Source of the DNA: an uncultured cyanobacterium
Lineage (GTDB): Bacteria; Cyanobacteriota; Cyanobacteriia; Cyanobacteriales; Microcystaceae
Assembly: GCA_903869185.1 (NCBI GenBank)
Contig: CAIPYC010000089.1
Location: 1 to 41,057 of the forward strand
Reading direction: 5' to 3'
DNA: 41,057 nucleotides
In this document: positions 29,511 to 37,998 of the stretch, one piece after another
Position numbering within the stretch: the stretch's first letter is position 1
Layout of the letters: each line of letters opens with the position of its first letter
The notes under the pieces: generated by a model
Seen by the model: the letters and a program-made list of their open reading frames with translations, nothing else
What the model was told of the DNA's origin: nothing
Databases searched by the model: none
Position numbers and translations under genes: made by a program

Positions 29511-30806
29511 TTAGGGACGTTGGATGATTGATTCTAAAACACGACGTTTTGCTTTCGTATCAATGCCAATCAGTCGGACATATTCTCCCCGATGTTCAGA
29601 TACACATCTAGAGAGAAACGAAAGTACATCACTTTCTCTATTTGAATCTATTGGAGCACAGCTACTCCAAGAGCCGGTTCTGAATCTTCGCTTGTCTGCA
29701 TACTCAGTGCCTATTTTGTAGCCCTGTTGCAGTAAGGATTTCACTTGAGCCAGAGTTTGAGTATCCAAGGAGTGGGTGCCAGAGCCTCCTCCATTGCTAC
29801 TGCCATAGGATGGCGAAGTATTTATATTTTCTGTTTTTGAGAATGAATTACTGGCTACTGATGGAGTCGCCCCGTCAGATGGCCTGGCGATGACTGCCTC
29901 TAATACACGACGCTTAGCTTTAGTATCAATGCCAAGTAAGCGCACGTATTCACCTTGGTGTTCGACTAGACAATCATTGAGAGCGCGAAGTATTTCAGAT
30001 TCATTAGAAGATTCGATAGGGGAACAGCTTACCCAAGATCCGGTCTTAAAGCGACGTTTATCCGCGTGTTCAGTACCAATCTTGTATCCTTGTTGCAGTA
30101 AAGTACGAACTTTCTGTACAATATCCGCACCAAGAGCCCCCAGTCCGCCGGCGAATGAACTCCTTCTATTTTCTGTACCGCCAGTTCCAGCGGCAGAGGG
30201 AGATCCATTGTCATTGGGTCTTTGCACAATCAATTCAAGAACCCGACGTTTAGCATTAGCATCAATACCTATTAGCCGAACATACTCTCCTTGATGTCCT
30301 GCAAGAATGGAATTGAATTTACCAATTATCTCGGCTTCTCTTTTAGATTCAATGATTCCAGCGCTCTGCCAAGATCCGGTTTTAAAACGACGAGCATTGG
30401 CATATTCGGCTGCAATCTTATGGCCCTGCGCCAACAGTGAGCGAACATGTGATGCCACATTATTGTCAACTGTTGAAGCCCCAGATGTAGTCCTAGCTGC
30501 AACTGATCCACTGGTTTTGACAGTAGTATTACCTTGGACGCCATCGGGACGCTGAACGATCAGCTCGAATGCTCTTTTTTTTGCCTTCTTATCAACTCCG
30601 ATCAAGCGAATATATTCATTGGGATATTCGGATAAATATCCATCCAATGTCTGTAAAACCTGTTCGAGCCTATTGGCACTAATCGTGCCAAAACTCTGCC
30701 AAGATCCTGTTTTAAAACGCCTCTTGTCAGCGTGCTCGACACCAATATCGTAACCTTGATTGAGGAGCGAACGTACTTGCTCCTTGAGTTCTGTTGTTAT
30801 ACCCAT
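29511..30806 (-). CDS. ccmM: Possible short CcmM isoform from an internal start
   Basis: In beta-cyanobacteria a short CcmM made only of SSUL repeats is translated from an internal start. Here Met207 (ATG at 30804-30806), six residues before the first repeat, is the natural candidate and would give 431 residues with four repeats. A GTG lies two codons upstream. The region before it (aaacttagtgaacagt) has no good Shine-Dalgarno sequence, so this rests on family knowledge and position. Confidence 0.45.
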   Translation of the reverse strand: MGITTELKEQVRSLLNQGYDIGVEHADKRRFKTGSWQSFGTISANRLEQVLQTLDGYLSEYPNEYIRLIGVDKKAKKRAFELIVQRPDGVQGNTTVKTSGSVAARTTSGASTVDNNVASHVRSLLAQGHKIAAEYANARRFKTGSWQSAGIIESKREAEIIGKFNSILAGHQGEYVRLIGIDANAKRRVLELIVQRPNDNGSPSAAGTGGTENRRSSFAGGLGALGADIVQKVRTLLQQGYKIGTEHADKRRFKTGSWVSCSPIESSNESEILRALNDCLVEHQGEYVRLLGIDTKAKRRVLEAVIARPSDGATPSVASNSFSKTENINTSPSYGSSNGGGSGTHSLDTQTLAQVKSLLQQGYKIGTEYADKRRFRTGSWSSCAPIDSNRESDVLSFLSRCVSEHRGEYVRLIGIDTKAKRRVLESIIQRP

Positions 30807-31424
30807 ACTGTTCACTAAGTTTGTATATTGATTTTCTTTAGCGCTTGAGAAAACATTTTCCCCTGATTCGATACCAATTTCTTCTTCTGAGAGTTTCCTA
30901 ATTTGATTGACAAGAAGGAAATCTTCTGGTCGAACCTCAGGTAGGCGATCTGCCTGGGTTTGACTAGTGATGATCGAGCCGGAAGCTACGTACTTACCGG
31001 GAGGAATTTCTACATCCTGTATAAGTGCATGCATCATGATTATGCTTCCATTCCCTACCCTGGCATTAAAGAGAGTAGAACGAAAACCGACAAAGCAACG
31101 ATCACCTATGTAAACCGGTCCGTGAACCAACGTCATATGAGATAGACAGGTTCCTTTGCCAATCCAAACAGAGTATTCCTGTCCATCGTCGCCCAGAATT
31201 CTGCCAGTAGTTCTGCCATGAATCAGTACGCCATCTTGAATGATGACTTCTGGTTGAACTGCAGTGCGACCTCCCTCGTCAACTCTTATGGAACTCCCAG
31301 CACCCAAAATGGCATGAGAACCTATCTCAATATCTCCTAATAGATCACACAAGGAATGAACCACTGCTGTTTTGTCGATCTTGGCTTTTTTGAAGGGGGG
31401 AGCTGCAGCCTCTTTGACTGCCAT
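29511..31424 (-). CDS. ccmM: Carboxysome scaffold CcmM with four RuBisCO small-subunit-like repeats
   Basis: Condenses RuBisCO and organises the carboxysome core. 637 residues. Residues 1-205 form a gamma-carbonic-anhydrase-like beta helix with candidate zinc histidines His69, His96 and His101 (LIHG; LSHMTLVHGP). Four small-subunit-like (SSUL) repeats follow at about 213-293, 323-403, 435-515 and 557-637, each with RRF(K/R)TGSW and ending in a RP motif, joined by Ser/Gly/Thr linkers. Repeats 3 and 4 each have a cysteine pair 18 residues apart (467/485, 589/607), the spacing of the redox disulfide known from S. elongatus CcmM; repeats 1 and 2 have none. No cysteine pair follows the anhydrase domain, so its activity is doubtful. 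Confidence 0.96.
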   Translation of the reverse strand: MAVKEAAAPPFKKAKIDKTAVVHSLCDLLGDIEIGSHAILGAGSSIRVDEGGRTAVQPEVIIQDGVLIHGRTTGRILGDDGQEYSVWIGKGTCLSHMTLVHGPVYIGDRCFVGFRSTLFNARVGNGSIIMMHALIQDVEIPPGKYVASGSIITSQTQADRLPEVRPEDFLLVNQIRKLSEEEIGIESGENVFSSAKENQYTNLVNSMGITTELKEQVRSLLNQGYDIGVEHADKRRFKTGSWQSFGTISANRLEQVLQTLDGYLSEYPNEYIRLIGVDKKAKKRAFELIVQRPDGVQGNTTVKTSGSVAARTTSGASTVDNNVASHVRSLLAQGHKIAAEYANARRFKTGSWQSAGIIESKREAEIIGKFNSILAGHQGEYVRLIGIDANAKRRVLELIVQRPNDNGSPSAAGTGGTENRRSSFAGGLGALGADIVQKVRTLLQQGYKIGTEHADKRRFKTGSWVSCSPIESSNESEILRALNDCLVEHQGEYVRLLGIDTKAKRRVLEAVIARPSDGATPSVASNSFSKTENINTSPSYGSSNGGGSGTHSLDTQTLAQVKSLLQQGYKIGTEYADKRRFRTGSWSSCAPIDSNRESDVLSFLSRCVSEHRGEYVRLIGIDTKAKRRVLESIIQRP

Positions 31425-31457
31425 TTTTTTATTTCCTCAAGGTATTAACTATGTTGT

Positions 31458-31763
31458 TTAGGTGCGTTCGTTGTTTTTCTTGCTGTATAGAGAATTGTTG
31501 TCTACAGACACAGTATCAATGATACCTACCACCAAAGCATCCAAAGGACGTTCCTGGTTACCTTGCTCTATTCTGGCTGCACTTCCTCTAGAGACCAAAA
31601 CCCATTCACTGATACCCGCTCCAACTAAATCAGCAGCTACCTCATAGTTAGATGTCAAATTACCTTCGACATCTACAAACTGCAGGAGCAAGAGCTTTAT
31701 CCCAGTCATAGAGCGAGTTTTTTGAGTACTAACGACAGTCCCCCGCACCTTGGCAATTTGCAT
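31458..31763 (-). CDS. ccmL: Carboxysome vertex protein CcmL
   Basis: Pentameric shell protein that closes the icosahedral corners (EutN/CcmL/CsoS4 fold). 101 residues, beginning MQIAKVRGTVVSTQKTRSMT with KLLLLQFVDVEG and the conserved DLVGAGISEWVLVSRGSAAR loop. The C-terminus is variable. Nine bases after ccmK1 and 33 bases before ccmM, so it is co-translated in the ccm operon. Confidence 0.96.
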   Translation of the reverse strand: MQIAKVRGTVVSTQKTRSMTGIKLLLLQFVDVEGNLTSNYEVAADLVGAGISEWVLVSRGSAARIEQGNQERPLDALVVGIIDTVSVDNNSLYSKKNNERT

Positions 31764-31772
31764 TGTTGCTGT

Positions 31773-32111
31773 CTATACTCTTCTTAATGGCTGAGGATTC
31801 ACACTTTCACGAAACTGCTCTACTGCTTCGGTATAGCGAATGGGTAGTACATATTCCAGGTTTTCATTAGGACGAGCAATGATGTGATCAGAGAGGACTT
31901 TACCACCGTTGACCCTTTTAACATTCTCTATTCCGGCTGAAACCGAGGCTTGGACTTCAGAAACATCTCCGCGTACGATCACGGTGACTCGTCCACTACC
32001 AATTTTCTCGTAGCCAACCAAAGTGACACGAGCCGCCTTGACCATAGCATCAGCGGCTTCCACTACAGCTGGAAAACCCAAGGTTTCAATCATTCCTACG
32101 GCAATCGACAT
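31773..32111 (-). CDS. ccmK1: Carboxysome shell hexamer CcmK1
   Basis: BMC-domain protein that tiles the shell facets as hexamers with a central pore. 112 residues. First 60 residues identical to the upstream paralogue; pore loop region [15 protein letters not shown]. The longer tail ([13 protein letters not shown]) matches CcmK1-type proteins. Numbering K1/K2 follows tail length and the Synechocystis gene order and is tentative. Confidence 0.93.
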   Translation of the reverse strand: MSIAVGMIETLGFPAVVEAADAMVKAARVTLVGYEKIGSGRVTVIVRGDVSEVQASVSAGIENVKRVNGGKVLSDHIIARPNENLEYVLPIRYTEAVEQFRESVNPQPLRRV

Positions 32112-32153
32112 TATCTTTTACTCCAACTTTTGGTGATGATAGTTTGATCTAGC

Positions 32154-32465
32154 TTAATAAGTTCTGAACTGCTCTACTTCTTCTGTGTAGCGAATTGGCA
32201 GTACATATTCCAGGTTTTCATGAGGACGAGCGATGATATGAGTTGAGAGAACCTCTCCTCCATGTACCCGATTTACAGCTTCAGTTCCGGCTGAAACAGA
32301 GGCTTGTACTTCGGAGACATCTCCGCGAACTATTACTGTTACCCTGCCGCTACCGATTTTCTCGTAACCAACCAAGGTGACGCGGGCTGCTTTGACCATT
32401 GCATCGGCTGCTTCTACTACAGCAGGAAAACCCAATGTTTCTATCATACCTACGGCAATTGACAT
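32154..32465 (-). CDS. ccmK2: Carboxysome shell hexamer CcmK2
   Basis: Major BMC-domain shell protein, 103 residues, ending EEVEQFRTY. First gene of the ccmK2-ccmK1-ccmL-ccmM-ccmN operon. The N-terminal 60 residues are identical to those of CcmK1, although about 28 of the 60 codons differ at synonymous positions. Its leader is about 400 bp with a small hairpin. Additional shell genes such as ccmO, ccmK3/K4 and ccmP are not in the window. Confidence 0.94.
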   Translation of the reverse strand: MSIAVGMIETLGFPAVVEAADAMVKAARVTLVGYEKIGSGRVTVIVRGDVSEVQASVSAGTEAVNRVHGGEVLSTHIIARPHENLEYVLPIRYTEEVEQFRTY

Positions 32466-32881
32466 CTTTTTTAATTTCCTCTTTGATATTTTTAAGTCAA
32501 ACCAAAATTTACAACGAGATCGTTTATCTAAATCAGTTTCTTGGCTTGGCTGATTATGTTTTTTTTAGATTGTTACTATCTAGATTCTCTCATATGGTGG
32601 ACTCTTTATTTCGAGTCCGTCTCATCTTATGTGGATCTTTGACTAACGCACTAGAACTAGCATAGAGAACAATGGCGCCTTTGACAAGATGATGCGAGAT
32701 GATAATTACTGATTTGATAGTTAACATTTTTTAATCATTGAGATGTATCGTCTCAACCAACAATATAAACCTATTTATATTTTATTCGTACTAAAGGACT
32801 AGATCTGAGTATTTACACCTAGTGCTTGATGATCTCTATAAAGCGCCTTTTATATTTCATGAAACATTAAAAATAAGCGTT
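32466..32881 (-). other. Promoter and leader region of the ccm operon
   Basis: 416 bp without a gene, between the ROK kinase and ccmK2. Contains a perfect hairpin ggactc-tttatttc-gagtcc (32599-32618) in the ccm leader. A weak AT-only hairpin (32869-32889) overlaps the stop codon of the kinase. I found no convincing RbcR-type or NtcA-type site by eye. Confidence 0.5.
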
Positions 32882-33778
32882 TTATTTTTTGGCCAAATCC
32901 CAAGCCAGCTTGGCTGCGCCCACCATACCTGCTTGATTACCCAGCTGGGCCTTGATAAGTTTTAGTCCTTCACGAGATGGAAAAAGTACCCTTTTTTCTA
33001 TTTCTGCCAAAGCAGAGGGTAGGAAGAAATCCGCACTAGAACCAATTCCGCCGCCAATTATAATCACTTCGGGGGTAAGGGTATAGATAAAGCTTGTGAT
33101 CCCTGTGCCCAGAATCTTCCCATATTCACACCAAAAAACCAGAGCATCGCGATCTCCTGCTTGAGCTGATATTCCCATCTGCGAGGGGTCTTTGCCAGTC
33201 ATTCGTTTAATTGCAGCTATAGAGAGATGCTGCTCTAGGGAGCCCTTGTTTCCGCTATTACAAAAAGGGCCATCAGGATCATACATAATCAATCCCAGCT
33301 CGCCCGCTGCCCCCATGTGCCCGGTAAATAGCTTCTTCCCCAAGATAATTGCGCCGCCGACTCCAGTGCCCAAAGTCAGCATGATTATATCTTCATAGTT
33401 GATTCCAGCTCCTAACCAAGCCTCACCAACACCTGCGCAGTTGGCATCGTTAGCCAAAATAGTAGGAATTCCCGTTCTTGATTCCATTTGCTCGGCTAGG
33501 GGGACATTTAGCCAACCGGATAAATTGATGGCTACCCTAGCAATACGCCCAGAGCGATCCACTACGCCCGGGACACCTATGCCCAAGGCAGCAAAAGTTC
33601 TTCTAGGAGCAATATTTTCTATTGCTTGAGTGAGAGTATCAACTACAGAATCAGGAGTAGCGGGAATCGGTGTGGGCACGCTTAGAGATCCAGTGCATTT
33701 TCCTTTGATGTCGAAGGTTCCCAGCTTTATGGATGTTCCACCAATATCTACCCCAATAACCTCAGGCTCTAGAGTCAT
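32882..33778 (-). CDS. ROK family glucokinase
   Basis: Sugar kinase of the ROK family, probably ATP-glucokinase. About 298 residues. ATP-binding motif VIGVDIGGTSIKLGTF at the N-terminus, phosphate loop LTLGTGVGGAIILGKKLFTG, sugar-binding LANDANCAGVGEAWLG and the GHMGAAGELGL histidine/glutamate site. The usual zinc-binding triple-Cys motif of ROK proteins reads FCNSGNKGSLEQ here, with only one cysteine left. I use the ATG at 33778 (MTLEPEVIGVD); a GTG four codons earlier has AAGGA close by and is possible. Divergent from aroA. Confidence 0.88.
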   Translation of the reverse strand: MTLEPEVIGVDIGGTSIKLGTFDIKGKCTGSLSVPTPIPATPDSVVDTLTQAIENIAPRRTFAALGIGVPGVVDRSGRIARVAINLSGWLNVPLAEQMESRTGIPTILANDANCAGVGEAWLGAGINYEDIIMLTLGTGVGGAIILGKKLFTGHMGAAGELGLIMYDPDGPFCNSGNKGSLEQHLSIAAIKRMTGKDPSQMGISAQAGDRDALVFWCEYGKILGTGITSFIYTLTPEVIIIGGGIGSSADFFLPSALAEIEKRVLFPSREGLKLIKAQLGNQAGMVGAAKLAWDLAKK

Positions 33779-33953
33779 CTTTTCAAACACTATCCTTGAT
33801 AAAATACTTTAATACTTCTTCACAAACATTCTTGCACCTTATCTATCAGATTTACTAGATTGTAAAGGTACGTTAATCTCTATAATCTGATTTAATTCTG
33901 GTCAATATAGCCCCTATGATAAAATCTAAACTTGATCCTGTTATCAGATAAAC

Positions 33954-35294
33954 ATGTCTATCACCCTGAAAAGAGCTGCAGATGGGCAGAATCTAATCAT
34001 AGAACTTAAAGATGTAGCCCTTAGTGGGAAGATTCACATTCCAGGCGATAAGTCCATTTCTCACCGCGCCCTCATTCTAGGTGCTATATCCAGTGGTCAA
34101 ACTACGATTGAGGGATTGCTCTTGGGCGAGGATCCTCGCAGCACTGCCAATTGTTTTGAGGCAATGGGTGTTAAAATATCTCCTCTCAATGCCGAAAAAG
34201 TCACTGTAGAAGGCATTGGACTGGAAAACCTGCAAGAACCCAATGATGTTCTCCAAGCGGGTAATTCAGGCACGACAATGCGGCTGATTTTGGGCATTTT
34301 GGCAGCGCAAAGAGGGAAATTTTTTACCATTACAGGAGATAGTTCGCTACGCTCTCGTCCAATGTCGCGAGTAATTAAACCACTTCAGCAAATGGGAGCA
34401 GCAATTTGGGCAAGAAAAGCAAACACATTAGCCCCTTTAGCCATTAGTGGATCAAAATTGCTTCCCTTAGAATATCACTCACCCATTGCCTCTGCCCAGG
34501 TAAAGTCATGTTTACTGCTAGCTGGACTGGCAATTGAGGGCAAAACAACTGTTATTGAGCCTGCCCTCTCGAGAGATCATTCAGAACGGATGCTAGAGGC
34601 CTTTGGAGCAAAAATCGAAAGAGATCCAATAGATAATATCGCCACTATCATTGGTCCAGCTTCCTTGACAGGACAAAATGTGGTTGTCCCTGGAGATATC
34701 AGCTCAGCGGCCTTTTGGCTTGTCGCTGCCTGTATTGTCGAAGGCTCTCAATTGACAATTAAAAATGTGGGAATCAACCCGACTAGAACCGGTGTTTTAG
34801 AGATTCTCCAAGAGATGGGTGCTGATTTGAGTCTCGAAAATGAACGAATGATCACCCGAGAGCCTGTAGCAGATATTCATGTCAAATACAGCAAGCTCAA
34901 GGGTTGTGAAATTTCTGGGGCAATCATTCCGCGTTTGATCGATGAGATACCCATTCTCGCTGTTGCTGCTGTCTTTGCCCAAGGTACAACTGTAATTAAA
35001 GATGCAGCAGAATTGAGGGTCAAAGAAAGTGATCGCTTGGCGGTCATCGCCAGAGAGCTAACAAAAATGGGGGCCAAGATCACAGAATTACCTGACGGGC
35101 TAGAGATTACCGGCTCAGGTTCTCTAGTAGGTACAGAAGTAGAAAGCTACAATGATCATCGAATTGCTATGAGCCTGGCAATAGCTGCCCTGGGCGCACA
35201 AAAGACCACTACCATCAAAGGGGTTGAAGCTGCAACCATTTCTTATCCCAATTTTATTGCTACACTACAAAGTGTCTGTGGAATGGAGGAATAG
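33954..35294 (+). CDS. aroA: 3-phosphoshikimate 1-carboxyvinyltransferase (EPSP synthase)
   Basis: Sixth step of the shikimate pathway, joining shikimate-3-phosphate and phosphoenolpyruvate. 446 residues. Conserved sites: [16 protein letters not shown] (28-43), [15 protein letters not shown] (100-114), [19 protein letters not shown], and the late motif [20 protein letters not shown]; the end has [15 protein letters not shown]. Complete. Four bases before the ATG of the next gene, so they form an operon with the two genes that follow. Confidence 0.96.
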   Translation: MSITLKRAADGQNLIIELKDVALSGKIHIPGDKSISHRALILGAISSGQTTIEGLLLGEDPRSTANCFEAMGVKISPLNAEKVTVEGIGLENLQEPNDVLQAGNSGTTMRLILGILAAQRGKFFTITGDSSLRSRPMSRVIKPLQQMGAAIWARKANTLAPLAISGSKLLPLEYHSPIASAQVKSCLLLAGLAIEGKTTVIEPALSRDHSERMLEAFGAKIERDPIDNIATIIGPASLTGQNVVVPGDISSAAFWLVAACIVEGSQLTIKNVGINPTRTGVLEILQEMGADLSLENERMITREPVADIHVKYSKLKGCEISGAIIPRLIDEIPILAVAAVFAQGTTVIKDAAELRVKESDRLAVIARELTKMGAKITELPDGLEITGSGSLVGTEVESYNDHRIAMSLAIAALGAQKTTTIKGVEAATISYPNFIATLQSVCGMEE

Positions 35295-35298
35295 TTCC

Positions 35299-36102
35299 AT
35301 GAAAGAATTCTGGGAAACGGTGCTGGATTTTTGTCAACAGACCACCAGTGAGGTCAGTAATTTTTTGATCAGGGATTTCGGTCAAGTCAGCGCAACTCGA
35401 AAAGCTGATGGAACTCTTGTGACCGAATCAGATCGTATGGCTGACCAGGCGATTAGACAAGCGATTCACGATTGGTTTCCCACTCATGGTGTCTTAACAG
35501 AGGAAACTGAACATGTTTTTCCATCCAATGACTGGTGCTGGATTGTAGATCCTATTGATGGTACTACTAATTTTACTCGTGGTATCCCAATCTGGGGAAT
35601 CTCTTTGGGACTTGCCTTTAGAGGAATACCTGTTTTTGGCTATGTTTATTTCCCAATGTTTGCCACCGCTTATTATGGCTACTTTTATGGCGATTCAGGT
35701 TTAGAAGGACCCCACCAAGGAGCATATTGTAATGGTAAGCCCATAACCACTAGTTCGGATGCCCCTAGCTATAATCATCTTTTCAATCTATGCGCGCGAA
35801 GTACACATATCATGACAAGACCCTTTCCTTGCAAACTACGCCTGATGGGAGTCGCTAGCTACAATGTGCTTCTTGTTGCCTCCGGCGCTTCTTTAGGAGG
35901 AATAGAAGCAACTCCTAAGGTCTGGGATCTAGCAGCAGCCTGGGTGATCTTGTTGGCAGCCGGCGGGGTTATTCATACACTCGATGATGGCGATACTTTT
36001 CCGCTACAAATTGGCCAGAATTATGGTGAACGTTCTTTTGCCTGTTTAAGTGCCGGTAATGAGGATTTATTCAATACTTTTCTAGCATTCGTTAGGCCAT
36101 GA
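35299..36102 (+). CDS. Inositol monophosphatase family protein
   Basis: Mg-dependent sugar-phosphate phosphatase of the IMPase/FIG superfamily. 267 residues from the ATG at 35299, chosen because GGAGG lies about 9 bases upstream; an in-frame upstream ATG at 35224 would run through the end of aroA and adds no family sequence. Metal and phosphate motifs: LTEETE (Glu68/Glu69), WIVDPIDGTTNF (81-92) and VWDLAAAWVILLAAGG near the end. Substrate could be inositol-1-phosphate, histidinol-phosphate or a nucleotide 3'-phosphate; the sequence does not decide. Stop and next start overlap (ATGA). Confidence 0.9.
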   Translation: MKEFWETVLDFCQQTTSEVSNFLIRDFGQVSATRKADGTLVTESDRMADQAIRQAIHDWFPTHGVLTEETEHVFPSNDWCWIVDPIDGTTNFTRGIPIWGISLGLAFRGIPVFGYVYFPMFATAYYGYFYGDSGLEGPHQGAYCNGKPITTSSDAPSYNHLFNLCARSTHIMTRPFPCKLRLMGVASYNVLLVASGASLGGIEATPKVWDLAAAWVILLAAGGVIHTLDDGDTFPLQIGQNYGERSFACLSAGNEDLFNTFLAFVRP

Positions 36103-37214
36103 ATAACGAGCAAAAGACAATTTATATTATTCTAGGCACCCGTCCAGAGGCCATCAAACTGGCACCGGTAATTAAACAATTTCAGCAATCTCCCAAGTTT
36201 AAGACTTCTGTGATTCTCACTGGTCAGCATCGAGAGATGGTGGATCAGGTAATGAATCTATTTAATCTCAGCGCTAATCAAGATCTCAAGATTATGCAAT
36301 CCAAGCAAAGCCTTACTGATATCACTTGTAGAACATTACAGGGTTTAGAGCATTTGTTTAAAACCCAAAAGCCAGATATGGTCATAGTCCAGGGTGATAC
36401 AACTACAGCCTTTGCCGCTGGTCTGGCAGCTTTTTATCAAGAGATACCCCTAGGACATGTTGAAGCTGGACTGAGAACTGATAATATTTACAATCCTTAT
36501 CCAGAAGAGGCAAATCGTCGTTTGATTTCCCAAATTACCCAGTTACACTTTGCTCCCACTCATCTAGCTGTAGAAAATTTACAAAATTCGGCAGTAACAG
36601 GGCAAATCCATCACACTGGCAATACGGTAATAGATGCTCTATTGAGTGTGGCTGGGCAAAACCCGAATTGTAATATAGATGGATTGGATTGGTCAAAATC
36701 TAGGGTTTTACTGGCAACGGTCCATAGAAGAGAAAATTGGGGAGATCCTCTAAAAGATATTTTAGAAGGCTTTACCAGATTACTAGAAGGATTTGAAGAT
36801 ATTGCGATTCTCCTACCCATGCACCGAAATCCGACCGTAAGGGAACCAATTCAAGCTGCCCTTGGTGGACATCCTCGTGTTTTTTTAACAGAACCTCTTG
36901 ACTATAAAGAACTTGTCGGAGCTATCAAGGACTGTTACCTTTTACTTACAGATTCTGGTGGACTCCAGGAGGAAGCCCCTAGCCTGGGTAAACCGGTTCT
37001 GGTTTTGCGAGAAACTACAGAAAGACCCGAAGCAATTCAATATGGTACTGCCAAGCTGATTGGCACCAAAGCAGATTCTATATTTGAAAATACATCCAAA
37101 CTATTAAATGATGCTTCTCTCTATCAGGCTATGTCTAATGCCGTTAATCCTTTTGGAGATGGTCGGGCATCTGAGAGAATATTGAATATAGTGGAAAGTT
37201 ACCTGCAGATCTAG
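36099..37214 (+). CDS. wecB: UDP-N-acetylglucosamine 2-epimerase (non-hydrolysing)
   Basis: Converts UDP-GlcNAc to UDP-ManNAc for polysaccharide or cell-wall glycan synthesis. 371 residues. Signatures: ILGTRPEAIKLAPVI (10-24), TGQHREMVDQ, VQGDTTTAFAAGLAAFY, HVEAGLRTDNIYNPYPEEAN and TDSGGLQEEAPSLGKPVLVL. The ATG overlaps the preceding stop by 4 bp (ATGA). No other ManNAc pathway gene (wecC or a polysaccharide transferase) is nearby. Confidence 0.94.
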   Translation: MNNEQKTIYIILGTRPEAIKLAPVIKQFQQSPKFKTSVILTGQHREMVDQVMNLFNLSANQDLKIMQSKQSLTDITCRTLQGLEHLFKTQKPDMVIVQGDTTTAFAAGLAAFYQEIPLGHVEAGLRTDNIYNPYPEEANRRLISQITQLHFAPTHLAVENLQNSAVTGQIHHTGNTVIDALLSVAGQNPNCNIDGLDWSKSRVLLATVHRRENWGDPLKDILEGFTRLLEGFEDIAILLPMHRNPTVREPIQAALGGHPRVFLTEPLDYKELVGAIKDCYLLLTDSGGLQEEAPSLGKPVLVLRETTERPEAIQYGTAKLIGTKADSIFENTSKLLNDASLYQAMSNAVNPFGDGRASERILNIVESYLQI

Positions 37215-37223
37215 CCTTTATTC

Positions 37224-37994
37224 ATGGAGATTTTGACAATCGTCCTTGCTGGTCTCTTTGCGGCACTTGGTGCGGCAGGAGTAGCATTAGAGGGTGTTGT
37301 AACTAATTTTATTTCTTCTCATATTCACTCAGGAGAGAAAATAACAGTACGTATTGACAATACTCCAAGCTATGCCATTTTCTCTGGACATCTGGATCAT
37401 TTGCGCATTGCCACAAGGAGGATAGAGCCTATTGAAAATATTTATTTGGATGCCCTAGAGCTAGAGAGCGATCCTATAGATATTGATATAGCCACTTTAA
37501 AATCTGGACATCTTCGGGAATCTCTTCGTCATCCACTACAAAGTGCTCTTCGTTTAGAGCTCAAAGAAAGTGATCTAAATAATGCCTTAGAATCAGACAA
37601 AATCAGATCCATGGTGCAACAGGTACTCCCGCCTGAAATAGGTAAACAGTTTGCTATTCTCCATATACATAGTAATTTTTTACTAGACAATACCATCTCT
37701 ATAGGTGTTGAGCTCAGGCAGCTTGAAGATGGCAAAATATTGGACCTCACTCTCGGGAGTAAATTGAAACTCATAGGTGGTCATACTTTAGAGCTACTTG
37801 AACCATCAGGCTATCTCAATGGCAGAAAACTTTCCTCCAAGCTGTTAAAGAGTTTTGCAGATGGTCTCAATCCACAACTTGATTTACGTCGATTAGAAAA
37901 AAATGGAATCACTGCTAGAATCCTACAATTGAAGTTAGAAGATGGCATATTGCGCTTAGCGTTTTTTGTGCGATTGGATCCTTTGAGCAAATAA
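37224..37994 (+). CDS. DUF2993 (LmeA-like) membrane-anchored protein
   Basis: 256 residues: an N-terminal hydrophobic segment (ILTIVLAGLFAALGAAGVAL) that would act as a signal anchor, then a beta-rich domain with the cyanobacterial DUF2993 pattern: FSGHLDHLRIATRR, YLDALELESDPIDIDI, and the ALRLELKESDLNNAL segment. DUF2993 proteins are related to mycobacterial LmeA, which binds phospholipids and acts in the envelope. Here the location is inferred to be periplasmic. Nine bp after the epimerase gene and 4 bp before the GerMN gene, so one operon. Confidence 0.83.
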   Translation: MEILTIVLAGLFAALGAAGVALEGVVTNFISSHIHSGEKITVRIDNTPSYAIFSGHLDHLRIATRRIEPIENIYLDALELESDPIDIDIATLKSGHLRESLRHPLQSALRLELKESDLNNALESDKIRSMVQQVLPPEIGKQFAILHIHSNFLLDNTISIGVELRQLEDGKILDLTLGSKLKLIGGHTLELLEPSGYLNGRKLSSKLLKSFADGLNPQLDLRRLEKNGITARILQLKLEDGILRLAFFVRLDPLSK

Positions 37995-37998
37995 ATAT

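Noticed and set aside
29524-30555. Long plus-strand frames opposite ccmM with repeated similar sequences
   Set aside because: They are antisense shadows of the four SSUL repeats; their similarity comes from the repeats on the coding strand.
29511-31424. Repeated DNA within ccmM considered as a mobile or tandem repeat
   Set aside because: The repeats are the four protein-coding SSUL domains, diverged in sequence and known in this family.
32399-32665. 88-residue plus-strand frame in the ccm leader
   Set aside because: It overlaps the start of ccmK2 on the opposite strand, has no ribosome-binding site and no family resemblance.
35224-35298. Upstream extension of the inositol phosphatase frame into aroA
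   Set aside because: The ATG at 35299 has a GGAGG element and matches the family start; the extension would overlap aroA by 71 bp without support.
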